Positions 46,224-54,891 of a stretch of 64,000 nt of DNA are shown here, one piece after another. Positions within the stretch are counted from its first letter, which is position 1. Each line of letters begins with the position of its first letter. Made by a program: the position numbers and the translations under genes. The notes under the pieces are model-generated. The model was not told the origin of the DNA and searched no databases. It worked only from the letters and a program-made list of their open reading frames with translations. The DNA lies in the NCBI GenBank assembly GCA_945901065.1, contig CAMDKI010000003.1, positions 248,001 to 312,000 of the forward strand, given 5' to 3'. The DNA comes from Chitinophaga pinensis. Lineage in GTDB: Bacteria; Bacteroidota; Bacteroidia; Chitinophagales; CAIOSU01.

Positions 46224-47594
46224 ATGTTTTCTAAACTATTTCTTGTGGTTTGTTTTGGAGTGCTGAGCATAACAGCTCTGCAAGCCCAGCAAAAACAAGA
46301 CAAAAACCCCGACATTCCTTCAGCCAACTGGAATGTACCCAAAACGGTGACCTACAACAAAGCCCTAACGCTTTTAAATTCAGGCAAGCTAACGCCTTTT
46401 AAATGGTATTTTATTGAAGACAAAAGTATTTACTTGTGCGCCATTACCCCTAACCAGTTTATGCTGCAGGGGTATTATATTGATAATACCATTGGCGAGG
46501 TGGATTACATTGAATATGATTTTGACCATGCGCACATACAGCTGCGGTGCGACAAGCGCGGAAACCGTGTAGGTGCTAATTACAAGGTATTGAATTTGGA
46601 GATTTTATCCGTTGACCCTGTTTCGGTATTTAAATGGGGCGACGATTTGGTACAGGATAACCTGGTGCGCAATGCAGTACTGAATATCACGGGCTTGCAA
46701 GGCCAAAATTATGGTGTACTAAGCAATAACATTATCGAGCATGCCGAAGTGACCTTGAGCAACGCTGATAGTTTGTTTTTTATTAAAAACAGCTGTTCCA
46801 AAAGTGCAATAGTATCCATTAGAGGTTTCACGGGCAGCGTGTTCGATAACGATTTTTCTGCTGAAGTAACGGTAGTAATGGACAGCGCCAATGCCACTGT
46901 ATCAACCAATCATTTAAAAGGCGCAGAAAAGATATTTGATATATCTGGCTCAAAAGGGCGGTATGGAGGCAACTTTGGTTTGGGAAACATTACTTGTCGT
47001 GGTTGTGGCGATAACACGACGATACTAAGTGCTAATTTGTATGATGGTGCCAGCATATTTGCCGATAGCATGAATGCCCACATTAATGCTGTTGAACTAC
47101 ATAGAGGCAGTGAGCTGCATATGGAAGGAAGTGACAGTGCATTTAGCAAGTCATTTTTAGATTTTACAGCAATAGTGCATGCAGAAGACAATAAAAATCG
47201 ATCGGAGTATAATCGTTTTATCGGGTGCCAAAATGGTTTTGGTACCCATTTTTATGTAACCATGACCACTAACGGGCTAGTATCGAACAGCAACTTTTTT
47301 AGTTGCGATACTTTAACGCTCAATAGCAACCAAGTGTATAATATGCAAGTGTACGATAGCCGAAATGTTGGGGTAAATGCGATGCCCTATAATGGTTTTC
47401 AAGTAAAGGGAAATGTATTGTTTGATGTTAGAAACCAAAACCTGCAAATCTTCAACCTCCGGACATTTGAAAACGACGAAGCGGCCAAGCTAGGTGGTTT
47501 ATCGCCTTATAGTTTGTATATTAACAGTACCACTGGGGCTATTACTATTGTGCAGTCTATTATCGCCCCTGATGGCAACATAAAAAATAAGTAA
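46224..47594 (+). CDS. Secreted protein of unknown function, probably beta-helical
   Basis: 456 residues with a signal peptide (ending ALQAQQ). The middle (residues 130-400) is a series of short strands rich in Asn, Ser, Gly and Val (NAVLNITG, NNIIEHAEVTLSNADS, NNHLKG-like turns), the look of a right-handed parallel beta helix. The C-terminal segment AAKLGGLSPYSLYINSTTGAITIV resembles C-termini of phage-type structural proteins. No family name recognised. Not T9SS-tagged. Confidence 0.6.
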   Translation: MFSKLFLVVCFGVLSITALQAQQKQDKNPDIPSANWNVPKTVTYNKALTLLNSGKLTPFKWYFIEDKSIYLCAITPNQFMLQGYYIDNTIGEVDYIEYDFDHAHIQLRCDKRGNRVGANYKVLNLEILSVDPVSVFKWGDDLVQDNLVRNAVLNITGLQGQNYGVLSNNIIEHAEVTLSNADSLFFIKNSCSKSAIVSIRGFTGSVFDNDFSAEVTVVMDSANATVSTNHLKGAEKIFDISGSKGRYGGNFGLGNITCRGCGDNTTILSANLYDGASIFADSMNAHINAVELHRGSELHMEGSDSAFSKSFLDFTAIVHAEDNKNRSEYNRFIGCQNGFGTHFYVTMTTNGLVSNSNFFSCDTLTLNSNQVYNMQVYDSRNVGVNAMPYNGFQVKGNVLFDVRNQNLQIFNLRTFENDEAAKLGGLSPYSLYINSTTGAITIVQSIIAPDGNIKNK

Positions 47595-47729
47595 AACGCT
47601 TGCTTTTATTTGTTTTGATGGGCCAGATGGCCTATACCATTAAATTTGGGTTTTAGATACTCTGCTATGTATTCGCATAGCGCTCATTTCCTGCCTGTTG
47701 GCAGTATTATGCTCTAATGGAAAATTCGC

Positions 47730-47737
47730 TACCTTTG
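47730..47737 (+). promoter_or_regulatory. -7 element for the DUF4290-murA operon
   Basis: TACCTTTG matches TAnnTTTG, 22 bases before the start codon; the -33 match is weak (TTG near 47698). Confidence 0.6.
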
Positions 47738-47758
47738 TAAGTACAGTAAAACAACTTC

Positions 47759-48460
47759 ATGAATTATAATACCGAGCGCGGTAGGTTAGAAATGACCGAG
47801 TACGGCCGCAACGTGCAACGGATGGTGGAATACCTCCTCTCTATAGACGACGACAAGAAAAGAAACGAACAGGCCAAAATAGTTATAGAACTAATGGGTC
47901 AGCTAAACCCACATTTGAAAAACGTGGAAGATTTCCGACACAAGCTGTGGGATCATATCATTATCATGTCCGATTTTAAATTGGTGGTCGACTCACCATA
48001 CCCAGTGCCTGATAAGGAAACTATCTTTGCAAAGCCTGAACGCATACCATACCCACAGAGCGAGTTTAAGCACCGCCACTATGGCAAAAACATCGAAACG
48101 CTGATTAAGAAAGCAAATGCGATGGAGGATGCCCAAAAACGCCAAGAGTTTGCCGAAGTGATTGGCAACTACATGAAACTGGTGCACACTAACTGGAACA
48201 ACGAGACCGTGAACAACCAAGTAATCATGGATGACTTGGAGCGTATGAGCGGTGGTAAATTGAAACTAGGTGACGAAACCAATCTTGACCTTTTGGCCCG
48301 CGAAAAACGCCACACCGGCGGTTTCCAGCAACGCGATGGCGAACGCAGTGGCGGCGGCGGCGGGAAACGCCGACCTGGCAAAGGCGGCGACCGCAGTGGC
48401 GGCGGCGGACAACAGCGGCACAATAAGAACTTTAAACCAAGGCACAACAAAAAACCATAA
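47759..48460 (+). CDS. DUF4290 protein with basic Gly/Arg-rich tail
   Basis: 233 residues. Residues 1-175 match DUF4290, a domain confined to Bacteroidota (ERGRLEMTEYGRNVQRMV, FRHKLWDHIIIMSDF, YGKNIETLI). The last 45 residues are Arg/Gly/Lys/His-rich with RGG-like stretches, suggesting RNA or polyanion binding. Function unknown. It lies 11 bases upstream of murA, an arrangement conserved in the phylum, which hints at a link to wall synthesis. Confidence 0.85.
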   Translation: MNYNTERGRLEMTEYGRNVQRMVEYLLSIDDDKKRNEQAKIVIELMGQLNPHLKNVEDFRHKLWDHIIIMSDFKLVVDSPYPVPDKETIFAKPERIPYPQSEFKHRHYGKNIETLIKKANAMEDAQKRQEFAEVIGNYMKLVHTNWNNETVNNQVIMDDLERMSGGKLKLGDETNLDLLAREKRHTGGFQQRDGERSGGGGGKRRPGKGGDRSGGGGQQRHNKNFKPRHNKKP

Positions 48461-48471
48461 AAAAAGCCCAC

Positions 48472-49776
48472 ATGGATACTTTTGAGGTTGTAGGGGGGCA
48501 AAAGCTGCAAGGCGAAATAACCCCACAAGGAGCTAAAAACGAAGCATTGCAAATACTTTGCGCCGTATTGCTTACTCCAGAAAAGGTAACCATAAGCAAT
48601 GTGCCCGACATTGTGGATGTAAACCACCTCATCGATATCCTTGGCGATATGGGTGTAGCCATTACCCGCGAATCGGCTGGCACGTTTACTTTCGAGGCCA
48701 AAAATGTATCGCCCGATGTAATGTTGGAGCCCGCTTTCCGCAAAAAAGCGGCTAGCCTGCGCGGTTCTATTATGATTGTTGGCCCCATGTTGGCCCGTTT
48801 TCAAGCGGCACACATACCCCGCCCTGGTGGCGACAAAATTGGCCGTCGTAGGTTAGACACCCACTTCCTTGGGTTTGAGAAGCTAGGCGCTCAATTCAAT
48901 TATGATGCCGAAACCTACATGTACCATGTTGATGCTAGCCACCTTACAGGCACCTATATGTTGCTCGATGAGGCTTCGGTAACCGGTACTGCCAACGTAG
49001 TAATGGCGGCAGTATTGGCCAAAGGGAAAACCACCATTTTTAATGCCGCTTGCGAACCTTACCTGCAGCAACTTTGCAATATGCTGGTGCGTATGGGCGC
49101 CAAAATACAAGGCATTGGTTCCAACTTGCTCACCATTGAAGGGGTCGATTCGCTGGGGGGCACTACCCACCGCTTATTGCCCGATATGATTGAGATTGGC
49201 AGCTTTATTGGCCTTGCCGCCATGACAGGCTCCAACATTACCATCAAAAATGTGGGCATTGAGCACTTGGGCATTATACCTGATACATTCCGCCGCTTGG
49301 GTATCAATTTTGATATTATAGGCGATGACATTGTGGTGCACGAGCAAAGCCATTACGAAATACAGACCTTCATTGATGGCAGCATCATGACCATTGCCGA
49401 TGCCCCTTGGCCGGGCTTTACGCCTGATTTGTTAAGTATAGTGCTGGTAGTAGCTACTCAAGCCAAAGGTACGGTGCTCATTCACCAAAAGATGTTCGAG
49501 AGCCGCTTGTTTTTTGTGGATAAGCTGATTGATATGGGTGCCCAAATCATCCTTTGCGACCCGCATAGGGCTTCGGTAGTGGGCATCAATAAAGCCTATC
49601 CGTTACGCGGCATCAGCATGAGCTCGCCAGATATACGTGCAGGAGTGGCGCTATTGATTGCCGCCCTATCGGCCAACGGCACCAGCCTCATTCACAACGT
49701 GAACCAAATTGATCGCGGCTACCAAAACATTGATGGTAGGTTGAACGCGCTAGGTGCTAAGATTAAGCGCTTGTAA
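48472..49776 (+). CDS. murA: UDP-N-acetylglucosamine 1-carboxyvinyltransferase MurA
   Basis: First committed step of peptidoglycan synthesis: adds enolpyruvate to UDP-GlcNAc. 434 residues with the EPSP-synthase-like double fold: PQGAKNEALQIL at the start, RGSIMIVGPMLARF, and the active-site loop PRPGGDKIGRRRLD. The loop residue equal to Cys115 of the E. coli enzyme is Asp121. Asp at this site keeps activity but prevents alkylation by fosfomycin. Co-transcribed with DUF4290. Confidence 0.96.
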   Translation: MDTFEVVGGQKLQGEITPQGAKNEALQILCAVLLTPEKVTISNVPDIVDVNHLIDILGDMGVAITRESAGTFTFEAKNVSPDVMLEPAFRKKAASLRGSIMIVGPMLARFQAAHIPRPGGDKIGRRRLDTHFLGFEKLGAQFNYDAETYMYHVDASHLTGTYMLLDEASVTGTANVVMAAVLAKGKTTIFNAACEPYLQQLCNMLVRMGAKIQGIGSNLLTIEGVDSLGGTTHRLLPDMIEIGSFIGLAAMTGSNITIKNVGIEHLGIIPDTFRRLGINFDIIGDDIVVHEQSHYEIQTFIDGSIMTIADAPWPGFTPDLLSIVLVVATQAKGTVLIHQKMFESRLFFVDKLIDMGAQIILCDPHRASVVGINKAYPLRGISMSSPDIRAGVALLIAALSANGTSLIHNVNQIDRGYQNIDGRLNALGAKIKRL

Positions 49777-49865
49777 GGCTTTAGGCCATTTTACCGTATA
49801 ACAACTTATCCCTCTTTTGCTGTTTTCTGTGGAATGTGCACTAGAAATGAAGCGCCAGTTAGCGA

Positions 49866-50813
49866 CTACCGTTCATGTTGCTGGTAAATGTCCTTTAGCT
49901 TTACGCTATCGCCAGCTTCGTTTACTACCTCTAACTGGTAGCGGAAACGCACCTTGGTGCCCAGGGGAGCATTGTAGTACACTATCCATGCTGCTCCTTC
50001 GGCCAACCCTACACAGGCGTTGGAATACGGCCTGCCCAACGTAGCCTGGTTGGTAGTAGGGTGTATAAGCGAACCTTGCCGGCGGCCATCAATGGTAGGC
50101 TCTAGCCAAGGTATTAAGGGTAGTTGAGTGTGTTTGCCATCATCGCGTTTAGTGGCGTAGTATATTTTATTGTCGGCAGGGTTAATGAAGGCAGGGTTGT
50201 AGGCAATCCGTATAATTTCGCCTTCGCCTATGGGCGTTCGAAGACTTACCTCATGCCCTGCCATGGCTAGGAACTTGCGTTCGTTGCGCCCCACGCGCAC
50301 TGGGCAACTATATTTTACCACGCCATTTACCAATAGGCGCAGCTTAAACTCTGGTATGTTCACATCAATGATGGTGCTGTCAAGTGCTGCTTTAATGCTA
50401 TCTGCTTGCGGCGCTTTGGGTATCAGCAGCACTTCGCCTTTGCGCAGCACGGTCATTTCCTTTTGGTCGTTTATAAACTCGCCCCGCGCTTGACGGGTGT
50501 AGTAATCAAAACTCACTAAGGTATCAATTATCCAAGGGTTGGCATGTGCTACAATGTATTCTGTAAGGCTGTATGGTACACGGGGGGCATAGGCCGCCAG
50601 CAAACTATCCATAAAAGCATAATAGTGCTTCACCGTTACAGGCGTATCAATCACTATCAAAAAAGCGTATGGAGCGGGTGCAGTCTTTAGCGGCAAATCA
50701 AATACCTCATCTGCTTGCTTTTCGTGGTATATAATATCGACTGTATTGGGCTCTCGCGGTGGTGCTTGCTCATGCCCATTGCAGCCAAGCCAAGTGGTGC
50801 TGGCCAAAACCAT
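49866..50813 (-). CDS. L,D-transpeptidase (YkuD family), probable lipoprotein
   Basis: Cross-links or modifies peptidoglycan in the periplasm. 315 residues. The N-terminus ends in a lipobox-like WLGC, but the signal is short and lacks a basic residue, so the true start may lie upstream. Residues 115-133 look like a LysM-type strand segment, and the YkuD domain covers 152-300 (VNIPEFKLRLLVNG, LRTPIGEGEIIRI, LIHPTTN). His251 and Cys267 are the catalytic pair. The usual Arg two residues after the Cys is Gly here (SNACVG). Convergent with murA. Confidence 0.82.
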   Translation of the reverse strand: MVLASTTWLGCNGHEQAPPREPNTVDIIYHEKQADEVFDLPLKTAPAPYAFLIVIDTPVTVKHYYAFMDSLLAAYAPRVPYSLTEYIVAHANPWIIDTLVSFDYYTRQARGEFINDQKEMTVLRKGEVLLIPKAPQADSIKAALDSTIIDVNIPEFKLRLLVNGVVKYSCPVRVGRNERKFLAMAGHEVSLRTPIGEGEIIRIAYNPAFINPADNKIYYATKRDDGKHTQLPLIPWLEPTIDGRRQGSLIHPTTNQATLGRPYSNACVGLAEGAAWIVYYNAPLGTKVRFRYQLEVVNEAGDSVKLKDIYQQHER

Positions 50814-50991
50814 CGAGCAAAGAAAACCAACAGCAGATTTAGTTGAAACTATTATAGCGCAGGTATTTAGGACAGTGAAGTTACCCTAAATACCCAACAT
50901 GTATTATGACCTTTGTCAATAAATGGTATGAGTACGATTGCGGCAATTGCTCCTTAAACTATTTTTGAAGCTCCGTTGAGTAGCCATGCAA

Positions 50992-51216
50992 CTAATACCC
51001 CTCCAACACCAACTTCTCCATTACCTCATCTTTGCTGGAATATAGAAAACCGAAGTTTAGTTCGCGGTTTACCAGCATCATGCGGCCATCTTTAAACAGG
51101 TATGGCTCGTAAGGGAAACCTGCTTTGGCTATCATAGCCTGCAATTCGGTATCCAACACGCCACCGTAGTGCGCAATGCCCTTCTCAATAAACTTACCGG
51201 GTACTGCCTGAACCAT
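50992..51216 (-). CDS. Short protein of unknown function
   Basis: 74 residues, acidic-amphipathic, with no signal peptide or known motif (KFIEKGIAHYGGVLDTEL ... KDEVMEKLVLEGY). A minus-strand TATATTTG (51229-51222) lies only 5 bases before the chosen ATG, so the mRNA would be nearly leaderless. Coding status is moderately likely. Confidence 0.45.
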   Translation of the reverse strand: MVQAVPGKFIEKGIAHYGGVLDTELQAMIAKAGFPYEPYLFKDGRMMLVNRELNFGFLYSSKDEVMEKLVLEGY

Positions 51217-51300
51217 GGTTGCAAATATACCCAAATGAGGGGTAAAGTAGGCTTGAGAGATATTGAGAATGTGTTCAAGCCTTACCTCGCCAGCTTAAGA

Positions 51301-51615
51301 CTACGGCGCCTCTAAAGGAATAACGGCAATTACTCTTCCATTTCCATCTAATACCGTAACTGTTTTGTACTGATTAATAGTTTCAATTACAAAATCTTGA
51401 TGAACAAAGCGAGTTGCGGCAGCGTCCAAACTAACTAGCTCACCAAATAATAATAGTACCGAAAAGTCAGTAGGGTTGAAACTTGGGGAATCTGTCTTTA
51501 ATAATTGGAAATTAGGTTTTTCGTTAGCTGGAAAACTTCCGTCAATTATCAAGCTAGGCTTTGTTCCATTCTTTTCTTTGGCAACCCATTTGCCAATATT
51601 AGTCGTTGAAGCCAT
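51301..51615 (-). CDS. Small protein of unknown function
   Basis: 104 residues, predicted mostly beta, soluble, ending in VTVLDGNGRVIAVIPLEAP. No motif recognised. AT-rich relative to neighbours. A 7-2-7 palindrome (AATGTAT-AA-ATACATT, 51660-51675) lies about 45 bases upstream. Confidence 0.5.
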   Translation of the reverse strand: MASTTNIGKWVAKEKNGTKPSLIIDGSFPANEKPNFQLLKTDSPSFNPTDFSVLLLFGELVSLDAAATRFVHQDFVIETINQYKTVTVLDGNGRVIAVIPLEAP

Positions 51616-51659
51616 TTTAATTGATTTTATTTTTATTAAAAAGTTTAGTTTTCTTGGCT

Positions 51660-51675
51660 AATGTATAAATACATT
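51660..51675. promoter_or_regulatory. Operator-like palindrome upstream of the 104-residue gene
   Basis: Perfect 7-bp arms with a 2-base spacer in AT-rich intergenic DNA. Confidence 0.35.
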
Positions 51676-51884
51676 TTTAATTATTCAAATCTTTTGAAAA
51701 CATAAACGTAAAAACTTTGACCTTACGCTCAATTGATTTGTAAGGCTTCACTATCTCTTTTTCTACTTTCTTTCGTTATGTGACAAAAGTAACCGTTTGC
51801 GCCATTTTACATTCCCAACTTTGCAGTACTAAGTCGCTATGGCTTGCAAAGTGATTAAATTAATGAACTGTTTAAAACCTAGTT

Positions 51885-52160
51885 ATGAATCTTCAAGATG
51901 CAATCAATAGCCGAAACGCGTTTTTGGTAGATGTGCGCACCCCGAGCGAGTTTGCCGGAAGTAGCGTTAAAGGCGCCATTAACATTCCGCTTGACCGCTT
52001 ACCGCAGGAGCTTGCGCAGTTCAAGGGCAAAGACCCCATTGTGGTTTTTTGTCTTAGTGGTGGCCGTAGCGGCCAAGCCCACGCTTTTCTGCAGCAAAAT
52101 GGTATATTTAATGTAATTAACGGCGGTCCGTGGAGCTACGTAGCCACACTGCAACACTAA
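51885..52160 (+). CDS. Cytoplasmic rhodanese-like sulfurtransferase
   Basis: 91-residue single rhodanese domain: FLVDVRTPSEFAGSSVKGAINIPLDRL, active-site Cys56 in VVFCLSGGRSG, closing NVINGGPWSYV. No signal. Twelve bases separate it from a close paralogue with a lipoprotein signal. Probable role: carrying persulfide sulphur. Confidence 0.88.
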   Translation: MNLQDAINSRNAFLVDVRTPSEFAGSSVKGAINIPLDRLPQELAQFKGKDPIVVFCLSGGRSGQAHAFLQQNGIFNVINGGPWSYVATLQH

Positions 52161-52172
52161 AAACGAACACCT

Positions 52173-52523
52173 ATGAAAACAATAGTAATGATGGTGGCCA
52201 TAGTAGCCGCTGTATTCGGCATGCAATCATGCGCGGCACAACAACAAGGCGAAATTGATTTAAAGAACGCCTTTTTGGTAGATGTACGAACCCCGGAAGA
52301 GGTTGCCGAGGGCACGGTAGAGGGCTCTGTAAACATACCCCTCAACGAAGTTGAACAGCGCTTAGCCGAATTTGAAGGTAAAGGCCAGATTGTGGTATTT
52401 TGCCGCAGCGGCAGCCGCAGCGGCCAAGCCAAAAGCATCCTCGAAAAAAACGGCCACACCAATGTAATTAACGGCGGCACTTGGGAGCAGGTGCAAGCCA
52501 AAGTGGCTGCGGAGAAGAAGTAG
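52173..52523 (+). CDS. Rhodanese-like lipoprotein
   Basis: 116 residues. A lipoprotein signal with lipobox GMQSC (Cys20) precedes a rhodanese domain (FLVDVRTPEEV, Cys77 in VVFCRSGSRSG, NVINGGTWEQV). The domain closely resembles the preceding gene, so the pair is a tandem duplication with one copy sent to the periplasm or outer membrane. Confidence 0.87.
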   Translation: MKTIVMMVAIVAAVFGMQSCAAQQQGEIDLKNAFLVDVRTPEEVAEGTVEGSVNIPLNEVEQRLAEFEGKGQIVVFCRSGSRSGQAKSILEKNGHTNVINGGTWEQVQAKVAAEKK

Positions 52524-52540
52524 TTTATATACAAGCTTCC

Positions 52541-52576
52541 CCGCGTCTGCAGCCTGTCCCGCTTCAGGCGGGGACG
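52541..52576. repeat. Dispersed palindromic intergenic repeat, copy 2
   Basis: Differs from 29053-29088 at three positions, two of them in the hairpin tip (TT for CC). Lies 18 bases after the rhodanese lipoprotein gene. Confidence 0.65.
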
Positions 52577-52779
52577 CCAGTGCCATACGTACTATTAACT
52601 CGCCTCAAAGGCAGGGCACAACAATATACACATTAAACCGCATACAAAGCAAGCTCCTTTTCTTTTGGCTGCTTGGTAGGCACGCATTATACTATCCAAG
52701 CAGAATCACGCTATCATTTGCCACAAACGCCTTAATTCCTTATTATTACAATAACATTCGCTCAAGAATTAATAGCCTT

Positions 52780-54690
52780 ATGATGCTCAGATATTTACTT
52801 GTTTCAATGGCCACTTTGTTTGTTGGCCAAGCTTTTGGCCAAGGTTTTAGTTACGAAGCGTCGGAACCGAAGGCCATTGCGCCGCCCGTAACCATAAGCC
52901 CACGCAACATTACCCAGCATTGGAACGCGAACTTGCAGAACTTAGAGGCGCCTGCCCCAGGCGGTAGCAGCTACCAATCGTTTTTGCTGCGCCAAAAGCA
53001 AAACGTAAAGCCTACGGGCGTGGGGTCTACCACCCTTACCAACGGCACCAACAAAAGCGTGGCCGACCAACCTATTTTGGGCCAAAACTTTGACGGCAAT
53101 GCCCCGGGCGGTGCGCCCAACGACAACGACATGGCCATATCAAACGGCGGTAAATTGATTTCGGTTATCAACTCGAACATATCGATGTACGACGTTATCG
53201 GCGACTCGTTGCTATTGACCATTTCGCTTGACGACTTTGCCGATACCTTGGGCATAACCGCTGGTATGTACGACCCACGCGCTGCCTACGACCCTAAACA
53301 AGACCGTTTTATTATGGTTTGGCTTAGCGGCAACACCTATGCCACCAGCAACATAGTGTTAGCTTTCTCGCAAACCAACAATCCGCTGGACGATTGGAAC
53401 CTATATAGCATACCCGGCAACATGCTCGATGGCCTTACTTGGACCGACTACCCGATGATTGCTATTACCGACGATGAGTTTATACTTACTGGAAATGCCC
53501 TCATAAACGATACCATTGGCGGCAACGATAGCTGGAAATTCTTGTTTAAGGAAAGCCTTATTTGGCAGTTTGATAAAAACTCGGGCTACCAAGGCGATTC
53601 GTTGCGCTTTAAGTTTTACACCAACATACGATACGACAGCAAACCTATTCGCAACCTTTGCCCCATACAAGGCGGCAGCACCACCCAAGGGCCAGCTTTC
53701 TATCTAGTGTCGGATAGGAACTTTGATATTGTTAACGATACTTTTTTTGTACTAAAGGTTACGGGCCGCTACAACGACCCAACTACCACCGTGCAGGTGA
53801 ACCTTGCCATAACCGACCTACCTTACGGCGTGCCGCCCGATGCCAAGCAGCCGGGGGGCACCTTTTTGCAAACCAATGATTGTCGGGTGTTGGATGGTTA
53901 TATTGAGGAAGGGATAATACATTTTGTGGGCAATACTGTGTTGCCCGATAGTGCCCGAAGCGGCGTGTACCACGGCCGCATAGCAGTGTGGGACAATTCA
54001 TTCGCTTGCACGGGGCACATCATCGGGCAGCACGATTTGGAGTTTGGCTACCCTGCCATAAGCTACACCGGCAAATACCGTTACGACGATGAGGCCATCA
54101 TTAGCTTCAACTATGTTTCGGAGGATACTTTCCCGGGCATTTCATCGGTGTTTTATAATGGCAATACGGGTGAATATTCGGATAGATTGACCGTAAAGTT
54201 AGGTACATCGCGCATAAACCGCGGCGGCGGTGCCAACCAACGTTGGGGCGACTATAGTGGCAACCAGCCCAAGTACGACCAACCAGGCACAGTTTGGATT
54301 TCGGGCTATTACGGCGAGTTCCGCAGCAGTCCCATACCCAGCAACCGTAACTTGAACCTCACTTGGCTTGCCGAGCTTACCAGCCCTGATAATACCAGCG
54401 CGGTTTCGGTAAACGAGGTAGATGCCCCGGCGCAAGTAAAAGCCTACCCCAACCCATCATCGGATATGGTGTATATCGATTTTGAAAGCCCTGAGGATAA
54501 GTGGGTGGAGATAGCGCTCTATGGTCTTAATGGGCAGTTGGTAAAAACCTTCATTCGCGATGAAGTAAAACCGGGCGCCAACCAATTTAGCTTCTCGGTT
54601 TCGCCATTGGCGGCGGGCATCTATGTGCTCAACATTACAGGCAGTAATGGCATTGTAGCCAGCAAAAAAATAGTGGTAGGCGCTAAGTAA
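52780..54690 (+). CDS. Secreted T9SS-sorted protein of unknown function
   Basis: 636 residues. Signal peptide ending AFGQG; a long beta-rich region with Asp/Asn-rich blade-like segments (YDPRAAYDPKQDRFIMVWLSG, WTDYPMIAITDDEFILTGNAL) suggesting a propeller; C-terminal type A T9SS sorting domain (AYPNPSSDMVYIDF ... GIYVLNITGSNG ... KKIVVG). Exported to the surface or medium. No catalytic motif recognised. Confidence 0.8.
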   Translation: MMLRYLLVSMATLFVGQAFGQGFSYEASEPKAIAPPVTISPRNITQHWNANLQNLEAPAPGGSSYQSFLLRQKQNVKPTGVGSTTLTNGTNKSVADQPILGQNFDGNAPGGAPNDNDMAISNGGKLISVINSNISMYDVIGDSLLLTISLDDFADTLGITAGMYDPRAAYDPKQDRFIMVWLSGNTYATSNIVLAFSQTNNPLDDWNLYSIPGNMLDGLTWTDYPMIAITDDEFILTGNALINDTIGGNDSWKFLFKESLIWQFDKNSGYQGDSLRFKFYTNIRYDSKPIRNLCPIQGGSTTQGPAFYLVSDRNFDIVNDTFFVLKVTGRYNDPTTTVQVNLAITDLPYGVPPDAKQPGGTFLQTNDCRVLDGYIEEGIIHFVGNTVLPDSARSGVYHGRIAVWDNSFACTGHIIGQHDLEFGYPAISYTGKYRYDDEAIISFNYVSEDTFPGISSVFYNGNTGEYSDRLTVKLGTSRINRGGGANQRWGDYSGNQPKYDQPGTVWISGYYGEFRSSPIPSNRNLNLTWLAELTSPDNTSAVSVNEVDAPAQVKAYPNPSSDMVYIDFESPEDKWVEIALYGLNGQLVKTFIRDEVKPGANQFSFSVSPLAAGIYVLNITGSNGIVASKKIVVGAK

Positions 54691-54719
54691 CCAAGTTGTT
54701 TTAAGTATTATCCACTCTT

Positions 54720-54736
54720 CGCAGGCAGAGCCTGCG
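54720..54736 (+). other. Hairpin after the T9SS gene
   Basis: CGCAGGC-AGA-GCCTGCG, a perfect 7-bp stem, 30 bases after the stop; no T run, so not a classical terminator. Confidence 0.5.
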
Positions 54737-54856
54737 CAGCGTGAAAATGGTTGGGCCATAAATTTATAGGTTGGATTAATTTCAAAATGCCAAACTCACC
54801 TTCTCCAATCTCGAATTTTCAATTTTCAATTCCTCCATCCCCTCAACCAAAAAAAC

Positions 54857-54864
54857 TATCTTTG
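54857..54864 (+). promoter_or_regulatory. -7 element of the transketolase operon
   Basis: TATCTTTG matches TAnnTTTG, 27 bases before the ATG at 54892; a TTTTC block lies about 28 bases upstream. Confidence 0.6.
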
Positions 54865-54891
54865 GGGCATCAAAACCCATCAACAAACGTT

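Noticed and set aside
48169..48813. 214-residue minus-strand ORF over DUF4290 and murA
   Set aside because: Overlaps two well-supported genes; Pro/Arg-rich part mirrors the Gly/Arg tail of DUF4290.
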